Shown in pieces: positions 1 to 7,319 of a stretch of 7,319 nucleotides of DNA. Where the stretch lies: contig JASLJO010000002.1 of assembly GCA_030152505.1 (NCBI GenBank), forward strand, positions 1-7,319, read 5' to 3'. The notes beneath the pieces were generated by a model. The model saw only the letters and a program-made list of their open reading frames with translations, was not told the origin of the DNA and searched no databases. Position 1 is the stretch's first letter, and each line of letters begins with the position of its first letter. The DNA is from Solirubrobacterales bacterium (GTDB lineage: Bacteria; Actinomycetota; Thermoleophilia; Solirubrobacterales; 70-9). A program made the position numbers and the translations under genes.

Positions 1-863
1 GTGTGTACGACGACCTCACCAAGCACGCCTACGCCTACCGTCAGATGTCGCTGCTGCTGCGGCGCCCGCCGGGCCGTGAGGCGTACCCGGGCGACGTCTT
101 CTACCTGCACTCGCGCCTGCTCGAGCGGGCGGTCAAACTGAACGACGAGCTCGGCGGGGGCTCGCTGACGGCGCTGCCGATCATCGAGACGCAGGCCTCT
201 GATGTCTCCGCCTACATCCCGACCAACGTGATCTCGATCACCGACGGCAAGATCTTCCTCGAGTCCGACCTCTTCAACTCGGGCGTGCGGCCGGCGATCA
301 ACGTCGGCATCTCGGTCTCGCGGGTGGGCGGCAATGCGCAGACCAAGGCGATGAAGAAGGTCGCCGGGAAACTGCGCCTCGACCTCTCCCAGTACCGCGA
401 CCTCGAGGCCTTCGCCCAGTTCGGCTCCGAGCTCGACCCCGAGACCCAGAAATCGCTGAACCGCGGCCAGCGGCTGGTGGAGCTGCTCAAACAGAAAGAG
501 CGCGAACCGCTCGAGATGGCCGACCAGGTCGCCGCGATCTACTCCGGCACCGGCGGCTTCCTCGACCGTGTCAAAACCGAGCGCGTCGGCGAGTTCCTGC
601 GCGACCTGAAGATCCGCCTGCACGCCGAGAAGGCCGAGCTGCTGGGCCGGATCGCCGAGACCGGCAAGCTCGAGGAGGCCGACGAGGAGGAGCTCGGCGC
701 GGCGATCCGCGACTTCGTCGACGACTTCGGCGCCGACTTCGACGAGCACGGCGACCCGCTCGAGGCGGGCGAGTCCGACCGGGTCAAGTCCGAGGAGGAG
801 CGGAGCAGGCCGAGCCGCACCGCCGAGGCCGAGGACGCTGAGAAGGAGACGGCTGCGGCCTAA
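1..863 (+). CDS. atpA: F1Fo ATP synthase subunit alpha, 3' part (5' end outside window)
   Basis: This is the C-terminal 287 or so residues of the alpha subunit of F1, the non-catalytic nucleotide-binding partner of beta in the cytoplasmic alpha3beta3 head. The frame is open at the left edge (first whole codon at 3), so the true start lies upstream. The fragment opens with YDDLTKHAYAYRQMSLLLRR and continues with GREAYPGDVFYLHSRLLERA, both classic alpha sequence. The ATPase alpha/beta signature PAINVGISVS is at fragment residues 97-106. It is followed by Arg107, the expected arginine finger that reaches into the catalytic site of beta. The usual C-terminal helical domain ends near residue 246 (DDFGADF). 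About 40 further residues, rich in Glu, Asp, Ser and Arg, form an extension absent from E. coli alpha. The stop lies 5 bases before atpG, so the genes are cotranscribed and probably translationally coupled. Identification is secure; the role of the tail is unknown. Confidence 0.98.
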   Translation, partial: VYDDLTKHAYAYRQMSLLLRRPPGREAYPGDVFYLHSRLLERAVKLNDELGGGSLTALPIIETQASDVSAYIPTNVISITDGKIFLESDLFNSGVRPAINVGISVSRVGGNAQTKAMKKVAGKLRLDLSQYRDLEAFAQFGSELDPETQKSLNRGQRLVELLKQKEREPLEMADQVAAIYSGTGGFLDRVKTERVGEFLRDLKIRLHAEKAELLGRIAETGKLEEADEEELGAAIRDFVDDFGADFDEHGDPLEAGESDRVKSEEERSRPSRTAEAEDAEKETAAA

Positions 864-868
864 TCCCG

Positions 869-1789
869 ATGGCTTCCCAGAAGGACGTCAAGAGCCGCAT
901 CGCGTCGATCAAGAACATCAACAAGATCACGCGGGCGATGGAGATGGTGGCGGCGGCGCGCCTGCGCCGGGCCGAGCAGCGGATCGAGCAGCTGCGGCCC
1001 TATGCGCAGGGGATGCGCAAGCTGACCCGCCGTGCCGCCGAGCAGGCTGGTGGGCTGCCCCGTGTGCCGGTGCTGGTCGAGCGTGAGAACGTCGAGCGGG
1101 TCGGCGTGGTCCTCGTCACCGGCGACCGTGGCCTCGCCGGCGCCTTCAACACCAACGTGATCCGCGACGGATTGCGCCTGCGCGACGAGCTGCGCGAGCA
1201 GGGCGCCGAGACGGCCTTCTCCGCCGTCGGCCGCAAGGGCGTCTCCGCCCTCACCTTCCGCAAGCAGGAGGTCCGCACCTCCTACACCGGCTTCACCGAC
1301 CGTCCCGGCTTCGCCAACGCGCGTGAGATAGGCGAGGAGCTGACCGCCCGCTACGTCGACGAGGAGCTGGACCGCGTGGAGCTCGTCTACAACCGCTACG
1401 TCTCGCCGCTCACCCAGCATGTATGGCGACAGACGCTGCTGCCCCTGCAGCAGGCGGACGTGATCGGCGCCGGCGCCGGCGAGGAGGAAGAGGATGCCGA
1501 GGAGACCGAGATCGAGAAGGCCCACAGCCGGGCGGTCTGGGAGTACGAGCCCGAGGCCGAGCTGCTCTTGGCGCAGCTGATCCCCGAGTACGTGAATATC
1601 TCGGTCTACCGGGCGCTGCTCGAGTCGGCCGCCTCCGAGCTGGGGGCGCGGATGACGGCGATGCGCAATGCGGCGGAGAACGCGGAGACGATGATGGACG
1701 ACCTGACCCTGGAGATGAACCGGGCCAGGCAGGCGGAGATCACCCAGGAGATCCTCGAGGTTGTGGCCGGCGCCGAGGCGCTCGGCTAG
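869..1789 (+). CDS. atpG: F1Fo ATP synthase subunit gamma
   Basis: Gamma is the central rotating shaft of F1. It couples c-ring rotation in the membrane to catalysis in the beta subunits. The 306-residue protein starts with MASQKDVKSRIASIKNINKI followed by TRAMEMVAAA, the conserved N-terminal helix, which fixes the ATG at 869. The Rossmann-like middle shows VLVTGDRGLAGAFNTNV (residues 81-97). The C-terminal helix carries the family signature ITQEILEVVAGAEAL (291-305), which pairs with the N-terminal helix as a coiled coil. Residues 200-219 form an acidic loop (GAGAGEEEED...) at the place where E. coli gamma has a shorter Asp-rich stretch. The protein is about 20 residues longer than E. coli gamma, largely because of this loop. 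There is no good ribosome-binding site just before the ATG. With only 5 bases after the atpA stop, reinitiation by ribosomes finishing atpA is likely. Confidence 0.98.
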   Translation: MASQKDVKSRIASIKNINKITRAMEMVAAARLRRAEQRIEQLRPYAQGMRKLTRRAAEQAGGLPRVPVLVERENVERVGVVLVTGDRGLAGAFNTNVIRDGLRLRDELREQGAETAFSAVGRKGVSALTFRKQEVRTSYTGFTDRPGFANAREIGEELTARYVDEELDRVELVYNRYVSPLTQHVWRQTLLPLQQADVIGAGAGEEEEDAEETEIEKAHSRAVWEYEPEAELLLAQLIPEYVNISVYRALLESAASELGARMTAMRNAAENAETMMDDLTLEMNRARQAEITQEILEVVAGAEALG

Positions 1790-1811
1790 AGACTTGAACA
1801 GAGAGACGAGC

Positions 1812-1817
1812 AAAGGA
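1812..1817 (+). promoter_or_regulatory. Ribosome-binding site of atpD
   Basis: The sequence AAAGGA lies 4 bases before the ATG at 1822, in the 32-base gap after atpG. It supports this start and gives beta its own initiation signal, unlike atpG. The spacing is slightly short. Confidence 0.6.
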
Positions 1818-1821
1818 ACCC

Positions 1822-3244
<1,423 letters not shown>

Positions 3245-3246
<2 letters not shown>

Positions 3247-3249
3247 GGG
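3245..3249 (+). promoter_or_regulatory. Ribosome-binding site of atpC, overlapping the atpD stop
   Basis: AGGGG begins inside the TAG stop of atpD (3244-3246) and ends 4 bases before the TTG start of atpC. It is the only purine-rich site available, so it supports the non-ATG start. It also places atpC initiation where ribosomes terminate atpD. Confidence 0.55.
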
Positions 3250-3253
3250 CAGC

Positions 3254-3667
3254 TTGGCCGGCGAGAGCAAATTCGAGGTCGAGGTCCTCACCCCCGAGGG
3301 TGAGGTCTTCAGCGGCGAGGTCAGCCAGGTCTCGACCAGGACCAAGGTGGGGGAGATCGGCATCCTCGCCAACCACGCGCCGCTGCTGGCGGCTCTGCAA
3401 CCGACCGAGCTGCGCCTCTTTGGGGGAGACGGCGAGCCGACGCGCTACGCGCAGGCGCACGGCTGGCTGCAGGTCTTCGGCAACCACGCCCGGCTGTTGC
3501 TCGAGGAGGCGATCGCCCCCGAGGACCTCGACGCCAGCGTGCTCAAAGAGCAGCTCGCCGACGCCGAGCAGCGCCTCGCCGACGCCGAGGACGGCAGCGG
3601 CGACCAGCGGCGGGCGCGCAAGGACCGCGATCGAGCCGAAGCGTTTCTCGCCATCGCCCAGGGTTGA
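3254..3667 (+). CDS. atpC: F1Fo ATP synthase subunit epsilon
   Basis: Epsilon binds gamma and the c-ring at the foot of the central stalk. In many bacteria its C-terminal helices inhibit ATP hydrolysis. The 137-residue protein has normal length. Residues 6-15 (KFEVEVLTPE) begin the N-terminal beta-sandwich. The family hallmark GEIGILANHAPLLAAL is at 33-48, and the sandwich runs to about residue 88. The rest (about 89-137) is a charged helical hairpin rich in Ala, Glu, Asp and Arg, consistent with a two-helix C-terminal domain. The start is TTG at 3254, chosen because no ATG or GTG fits the conserved N-terminus and a Shine-Dalgarno-like AGGGG precedes it. It is the last gene of the atp operon; 240 non-coding bases with strong inverted repeats follow. 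Confidence 0.96.
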   Translation: MAGESKFEVEVLTPEGEVFSGEVSQVSTRTKVGEIGILANHAPLLAALQPTELRLFGGDGEPTRYAQAHGWLQVFGNHARLLLEEAIAPEDLDASVLKEQLADAEQRLADAEDGSGDQRRARKDRDRAEAFLAIAQG

Positions 3668-3669
3668 AC

Positions 3670-3818
3670 GAGAGGAGCCGGTGCGCCTCTGCGGCAATTT
3701 GAGTCGCTCGGCCTTCGGCCTTCGCTCCGGAAGCTCGAGCGCGGCCTGCGGCCGCGCAAACATCAGATTGCATATCGCCGCTGCGCGACATTGCCGCAGA
3801 GGCGCACCGGCTCCTCTC
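3670..3818. repeat. 149-bp element with perfect 29-bp inverted ends, downstream of atpC
   Basis: Bases 3670-3698 are the exact reverse complement of 3790-3818 (29 of 29 pairs). The left arm starts GAGAGGAGCCGGTGCG, and the right arm ends in the complementary CTCCTCTC. The 91-base interior has further short hairpins: GGCC-TTC-GGCC at 3710-3720 and GCGCGGCC-TGC-GGCCGCGC at 3739-3757. It also has a tandem CGGCCTT pair at 3709-3722. There is no plausible gene inside. It begins 3 bases after the atpC stop, so as RNA it would form a long branched hairpin at the end of the atp message. It may be a terminator, an RNase III or stability element, or a short MITE-like intergenic repeat. A shared ACGA at both edges is too short to prove a target duplication. 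Confidence 0.75.
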
Positions 3819-3846
3819 TCACGACACCGTCGTCCAGCTCTGCAGA

Positions 3847-3886
3847 TGGAGCGATTCGGGGGTCCCAGGACCCCCGAATCGCTCCA
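3847..3886. terminator. 40-bp palindrome, likely terminator hairpin without a T-tract
   Basis: Bases 3847-3865 and 3868-3886 are perfectly complementary over 19 bp, separated only by CA. In RNA this would be a very stable GC-rich stem with a tetraloop of about CCAG. It lies between the atp operon and the M20 gene, which suits transcription termination. No run of T follows on either strand, so it is not a textbook intrinsic terminator; high-GC actinobacteria often lack that run. Its near-perfect dyad symmetry and position 21 bases before the M20 ATG also allow an operator or an mRNA 5' structure. I favour terminator, with moderate certainty. Confidence 0.5.
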
Positions 3887-3907
3887 CATACCCTCCCGGC
3901 ATCGACC

Positions 3908-4996
3908 ATGAGCGACGAGCTGGTAGGGCTTGCCACGCGGCTGATCGGGTATGACACCTCGGAGGCGGACGGGGTGCTGGAAGCGGCCGGCTTCGTCGAG
4001 GGATGGTTGGAAGCGCGGGGGATCTCGGTTGCTACGGAAGAGGTGCGGGGGCTGCCGGTGCTCAAGGCCGAGGTGGGACCCGCAGATGCGCCGACGGTCG
4101 TCCTTCACGGGCACCTCGACGTGGTTCCGGGACTGCAGGGTCAGTTCGAGGCGCGGATCGAGGGCGAGCGGCTCTACGGGCGCGGCGCCTATGACATGAA
4201 GGGTGCGCTGGCGGCGATGCTGGTGACCACGGCGGCGATGCGCGACGGCGAGCAGGTGCGGGTCCGGCTGGGGATAGTCGGCGACGAGGAGTCCGAGGAG
4301 GAGGCCGACCGTGGCAGCGACCACCTGGTCGACGGTGGCTTCGTCGGCGACTTCGCGATCACCGGCGAGCCGACTGACCTGCAGATCGGGGTAGAGGCAA
4401 AGGGGGTGCTGGGGCTGCGACTCGAGGTGAGCGGCGTCGCCGCGCACGGGGCAACCCCCTGGCTGGGCGATAACGCCGTGCTCAAGGCACACGACGTTTT
4501 CCGCAGTATCGAGTCGCTACCTTTCGCAAGGCACAGCTCGGAGCTGTTCGACCGCCCCTCGATCAATCTCGGCCGGATCCTGGGCGGCGACGCGCTCAAC
4601 AAGGTGCCCGACCGATGCGCGATCGACGTCGACATCCGCCATCTGCCCGACCAGGACCCGGAGACGATCCTCGCCCAGATCCGCGGTCTGCCCGACGTCG
4701 AGGTCAAGCCTCTGCTGACCCGACCGCCCGCGGTCGTCGACCGCGACTCGCCCTTCGTTCGCGCCCTGCGCGAGGCTGCCTCCGCGCACCACGACGGGGA
4801 GCCGATGAGCGTCGGCCGCGACGGCGCCTCCGATGCGGTCTCCTTCCTGCGGGTCGGTGTACCGGCGGTCGAGTTCGGCCCGGTCGGCGAAGGGCACCAC
4901 GGGCCGGCGGAGTGGGTCTCCGTGCCATCTCTGCTCGCCTACCGGCAGGCGCTCGAGCAGTTCCTGTGGGCGATCCCGGAGCGGTTCGAGGGCTAG
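3908..4996 (+). CDS. M20-family metallohydrolase (ArgE/DapE-like deacylase or peptidase)
   Basis: This is a 362-residue cytoplasmic zinc-dependent amidohydrolase of the M20 family, which includes acetylornithine deacetylase (ArgE), succinyl-diaminopimelate desuccinylase (DapE) and carboxypeptidases. The first metal motif is VVLHGHLDVVPG with His69 and Asp71. The bridging Asp96 is in GRGAYDMKG. Glu127 (probable general base) and Glu128 (metal ligand) are in GDEESEE. Glu154 in TGEPT is the next likely ligand, and His331 in GHHGPAE the last. The lid/dimerisation domain (about 160-270) includes the conserved His180 in VAAHGATPW. The length fits DapE/ArgE, but the substrate cannot be read from the sequence. 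The ATG at 3908 was chosen because the family N-terminus begins there; upstream frame runs into the inverted repeats. There is no clear ribosome-binding site before it. The LCP gene follows after 10 bases, suggesting one transcript. Confidence 0.93.
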   Translation: MSDELVGLATRLIGYDTSEADGVLEAAGFVEGWLEARGISVATEEVRGLPVLKAEVGPADAPTVVLHGHLDVVPGLQGQFEARIEGERLYGRGAYDMKGALAAMLVTTAAMRDGEQVRVRLGIVGDEESEEEADRGSDHLVDGGFVGDFAITGEPTDLQIGVEAKGVLGLRLEVSGVAAHGATPWLGDNAVLKAHDVFRSIESLPFARHSSELFDRPSINLGRILGGDALNKVPDRCAIDVDIRHLPDQDPETILAQIRGLPDVEVKPLLTRPPAVVDRDSPFVRALREAASAHHDGEPMSVGRDGASDAVSFLRVGVPAVEFGPVGEGHHGPAEWVSVPSLLAYRQALEQFLWAIPERFEG

Positions 4997-5006
4997 GTCC
5001 GGCGCG

Positions 5007-6629
5007 ATGATCGAGCCCGTCTTCAAGAAGCCGCCGCCCGAGGGCGATCACGAGCCGCCGCCCAAGCGGAAGCGCTACTGGTGGCGCTTCAGTCTTGCTT
5101 CGGTGGTGATCGTCAGCGTCGTCGCGGCGGCGACGGCGGCCAGCGTCCTGCTCTACATCGGCAGCATCGCCAACGCCCTCTCGCACAACAACAAGCTGCA
5201 GAACAAGGTCCAGCGCGTGCTCGCCCAGACGCACGGGGGGGAGCCGGAGAACATCCTGATCATCGGCTCCGACAAGCGGGCCAGCGAACCGGAAGATCCC
5301 GGTCGCTCCGACACGACGCTGTTGCTGCGCCTCGATCCGGACAAGAACGCGATTGCGCTGATGTCGATCCCCCGCGACCTCAAGGTCGAAATCCCCGGCT
5401 ATGGAACTGAAAAGTTCAATGCCGCCTACACATACGGTGGGCCGAAGCTGACCCTGCAGGTGGTCAAGGAACTGACCGGCCTGCCGATCAACCACGTCGT
5501 CAACGTCGACTACCTCGGCTTCGTCCGCGCGGTCGACGCGATCGACTGCGTCTACGTCGACGTCGATCGGCGCTACTACCACTCCAACGTCGGCGTCGCG
5601 CCCTCCGAAGAATATGCCGAAATCAACGTCCAGCCGGGCTACCAACTGCTCTGCGGCAAAAAAGCGCTGCAGTACGTGCGTTACCGCCATACCGACACCG
5701 ATCTGGTTCGCGCCGCCCGCCAGCAGGACTTTCTCAGCGCCGCCCGCCAGCGGGTTCCGATCAGCGACCTGGTGCTGGGAAGCAACGATCTGATCGACAT
5801 CTTCACCGAATACACGACCTCCGACATCAGCGACAAGGAGACGATGCTCGAAGTCATGAAGTTGTTCATCGCCTCGCGCAACGCGGAAATCAAGGAGGTC
5901 CACTTCCCGGCTGAACTCGGACCGAGCTACGTCTACGCTTCGCAGAGCGCGATTCAGGAAGCGGTCGACAAGTTCCTCGGGATCGAAGCAAGCGGCGGCC
6001 CGCGCGGCTCGCTCGAAGGTGGCGAACGCCCGAAGTCCAAGCGGAAGGGCCAGGGGAAGAGCAAGCCGCGCCACAAACCCCATGTGAGGCCGAAGCCGCC
6101 TGGCAGCGACGGTCTCGTCGCCGCGGGTGAAGCGGGCGAACTCGAGGCGAAGTCGGTCGCTCGCAAGGTCAGCCACGGCTTCCCCGTCTTCTACCCGACC
6201 CGCCTCCCGGCCGAAGCCTCCTACGTCGAAAGCAACAGCTACTACCACGTGCAGGATCCGCGCGTGTACCACTTCAAGGACACCGACGGGAAGCGCCACG
6301 CGGCCTACCGGATGGTCGCCGAGTACGGCCCCGAATACGAAACCCAGTACTTCGGCGTCCAGGGCATCAAGGGCTGGAGCGACCCTCCGATCCTCGACAA
6401 CCCGAGCGAAACCAGGATCATCCACGGGCGCGAGTACGACATCTACGTCGACGGCGACCGGGTCAGCATGATCGCCTGGCGCCGCGGCGACAACGCCTAC
6501 TGGATCTCGAACAGCCTGCTGCAGTCGTTGACCGCCGACCAGATGGTCGGCATGGCGCGCTCCGCACGGGTGATAATCCCGATGAAGAAGCCACGGAGCA
6601 AGCGAGAGCAAGGGGGCGCACAGCCATGA
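5007..6629 (+). CDS. LytR-CpsA-Psr (LCP) family cell-envelope protein with extra C-terminal domain
   Basis: LCP proteins are membrane-anchored transferases that move glycopolymers from polyprenyl-pyrophosphate carriers onto peptidoglycan outside the cell. The 540-residue product has a short Pro/Lys-rich cytoplasmic start (KRKRYWWR at 21-27), one membrane helix (about 28-52), then the LCP domain (about 80-325). Typical LCP residues are present: NILIIGSDKR (82-91), RSDTTLLLRLD (100-110), SIPRD (120-124) and KFNAAYTYGG (136-145). YVRYRHTDTDLVRAARQQDF (223-242) supplies the arginines that grip the pyrophosphate. Cys181 and Cys216 could form a disulfide. A Lys/Arg/Pro-rich linker (about 330-366) leads to a domain of about 140 residues (385-527) with many aromatic residues, which I do not recognise. 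The ATG at 5007 directly precedes the membrane anchor; only weak AGG lies upstream. Glutamate is mostly GAA (23 of 34), unlike neighbouring genes. Confidence 0.92.
   Translation: MIEPVFKKPPPEGDHEPPPKRKRYWWRFSLASVVIVSVVAAATAASVLLYIGSIANALSHNNKLQNKVQRVLAQTHGGEPENILIIGSDKRASEPEDPGRSDTTLLLRLDPDKNAIALMSIPRDLKVEIPGYGTEKFNAAYTYGGPKLTLQVVKELTGLPINHVVNVDYLGFVRAVDAIDCVYVDVDRRYYHSNVGVAPSEEYAEINVQPGYQLLCGKKALQYVRYRHTDTDLVRAARQQDFLSAARQRVPISDLVLGSNDLIDIFTEYTTSDISDKETMLEVMKLFIASRNAEIKEVHFPAELGPSYVYASQSAIQEAVDKFLGIEASGGPRGSLEGGERPKSKRKGQGKSKPRHKPHVRPKPPGSDGLVAAGEAGELEAKSVARKVSHGFPVFYPTRLPAEASYVESNSYYHVQDPRVYHFKDTDGKRHAAYRMVAEYGPEYETQYFGVQGIKGWSDPPILDNPSETRIIHGREYDIYVDGDRVSMIAWRRGDNAYWISNSLLQSLTADQMVGMARSARVIIPMKKPRSKREQGGAQP
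6611..6616 (+). promoter_or_regulatory. Ribosome-binding site of the nucleotide-sugar dehydrogenase gene
   Basis: AGGGGG lies inside the end of the LCP gene, 9 bases before the ATG at 6626. Good strength and spacing support that start, which overlaps the LCP stop as ATGA. Confidence 0.6.
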
Positions 6630-7319
6630 CGGAGGGCAGAGAGCCGATCGGGGTGATCGGCGTGGGTTGGGTCGGCCTGGTGACGGCGGCCTGCTTCGCC
6701 GAGCTGGGCCACCCGGTGGTGGCGCGCGACATTCTCGCGGAGAAGGTCGAGGCGCTTTCACGCGGCGAGTTGACCATCCACGAGCCCGGCCTCGGAGAGC
6801 TGCTGGCCCGCAACGCCGAGCGCCTCACCTTCACCACCGACATGGACGAGCTGCTCGGCGCCGCGCGGCTGCTCTTCGTCTGCGTCGACACGCCGCCGAC
6901 GCGCTCGGGCGATGCCGACCTCTCGCGCGTGCGCTCGGTGGTCGAGGAGCTGGGCACCGGGGGCGACCACGTACTGATCATGAAGAGCACCGTGCCGGCG
7001 GGAACGGGTGAGGCGATCCGTCGCGACCGGCCCGACCTCGCCTACGTCTCCTGTCCGGAGTTCCTCAAGGAGGGCACCGCGGTCGCCGACTTCATGCACC
7101 CGGACCGCGTGGTCGTCGGCGTCGGCGACCACTCCGACGAGTACGGCGACCGCGTCGACGCGCTCTACGCGCCGCTCGGCGCCGAGGTCGTGCGCACCGA
7201 CGTCGCCAGCGCCGAGATGATCAAGCTCGCCTCCAACGCCTTCCTCGCCACGAAGATCTCGTTCATCAACGAGATCGCGAACGTGTCCGAGGAGCTCGGC
7301 GCCGACGTCAGCGAGGTGG
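6626..7319 (+). CDS. ugd: UDP-glucose/GDP-mannose dehydrogenase family, 5' part (3' end outside window)
   Basis: The first 231 residues of an NAD-dependent nucleotide-sugar dehydrogenase are present, and the frame is still open at the right edge. Family enzymes oxidise a sugar C6 alcohol to the acid, for example UDP-glucose to UDP-glucuronate, a precursor of acidic polysaccharides. The Rossmann fold starts with IGVIGVGWVGLVTAACFAEL (8-27); Trp replaces the usual Tyr in GxGYVG. Next come FVCVDTPPT (84-92), KSTVPAGTG (120-128) and SCPEFLKEGTAVADF (142-156). Then PDRVVVG (159-165) and the central-helix motif EMIKLASNAFLATKISFINE (197-216) follow, with Lys200 and Asn204 in the usual active-site positions. 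The catalytic cysteine would lie past the window. The ATG overlaps the LCP stop as ATGA, so the two are translationally coupled. UDP-glucose is the likeliest substrate, but UDP-ManNAc or GDP-mannose cannot be excluded. Confidence 0.92.
   Translation, partial: MTEGREPIGVIGVGWVGLVTAACFAELGHPVVARDILAEKVEALSRGELTIHEPGLGELLARNAERLTFTTDMDELLGAARLLFVCVDTPPTRSGDADLSRVRSVVEELGTGGDHVLIMKSTVPAGTGEAIRRDRPDLAYVSCPEFLKEGTAVADFMHPDRVVVGVGDHSDEYGDRVDALYAPLGAEVVRTDVASAEMIKLASNAFLATKISFINEIANVSEELGADVSEV

Noticed and set aside
3664..3669. TTGAAC resembling a -35 box just after atpC
   Set aside because: No -10-like sequence lies 16-18 bases downstream, and the motif overlaps the atpC stop codon.
3668..3824. 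Target-site duplication (ACGA at 3668-3671 and 3821-3824) flanking the 149-bp element
   Set aside because: It is only four bases, overlaps the left arm, and is not adjacent to the right arm, so chance is enough to explain it.
3791..3907. N-terminal extension of the M20 protein to a TTG at 3791
   Set aside because: The added 39 residues would be encoded by the inverted repeat arm and the palindrome and do not look like M20 sequence. The family N-terminus starts at the ATG at 3908.
4833..5006. N-terminal extension of the LCP protein into the M20 gene
   Set aside because: It would overlap the conserved M20 C-terminus out of frame. The ATG at 5007 gives a normal short cytoplasmic tail before the membrane helix.
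4704..6761. A 685-codon open frame on the minus strand, antisense to the M20, LCP and ugd genes
   Set aside because: It is a shadow of high GC coding bias on the other strand. The translation has no recognisable domain, while the + strand carries clear LCP and dehydrogenase motifs.

Overview
The window is GC-rich, densely packed, and coded almost entirely on the + strand. The gene content and composition suggest a high-GC Gram-positive bacterium (Actinomycetota). The Solirubrobacter/Thermoleophilia side of the phylum is my best guess, based on the style of the ATP synthase and LCP proteins; no marker gene proves it.

Region 1 (1-3667) is the 3' half of a canonical F1Fo ATP synthase operon in the order atpA (3' part only), atpG, atpD, atpC. 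It encodes the alpha, gamma, beta and epsilon subunits of the F1 motor. The genes are 5, 32 and 7 bases apart. All catalytic and nucleotide-binding motifs that can be checked are intact. Alpha has an acidic C-terminal extension of about 40 residues, and gamma has an acidic loop.

Region 2 (3668-3907) is a 240-base non-coding gap with two nested or back-to-back inverted-repeat structures. The first is a 149-bp element with perfect 29-bp inverted ends and a structured interior. The second is a 40-bp near-perfect palindrome with two 19-bp arms. They sit exactly where the atp operon should end, so they probably terminate or process its mRNA. The first could also be a small repeat or MITE-like element.

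Region 3 (3908-7319) is a second, tightly spaced gene group. It has an M20-family metallopeptidase/deacylase (ArgE/DapE-like), a membrane-anchored LytR-CpsA-Psr (LCP) protein, and the 5' part of a UDP-glucose/GDP-mannose dehydrogenase whose ATG overlaps the LCP stop codon. LCP proteins attach glycopolymers to the cell wall and UDP-sugar dehydrogenases supply uronic-acid precursors. The pair therefore suggests the start of a cell-envelope or extracellular polysaccharide locus continuing beyond the window. The LCP protein carries an extra C-terminal domain of about 140 residues that I do not recognise, and its gene prefers GAA for glutamate, unlike its neighbours.

No RNA gene, CRISPR array, transposase or phage gene is visible. 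The least explained items are the intergenic repeats and the LCP C-terminal domain. I see no clear sign of an entirely new multi-gene system.
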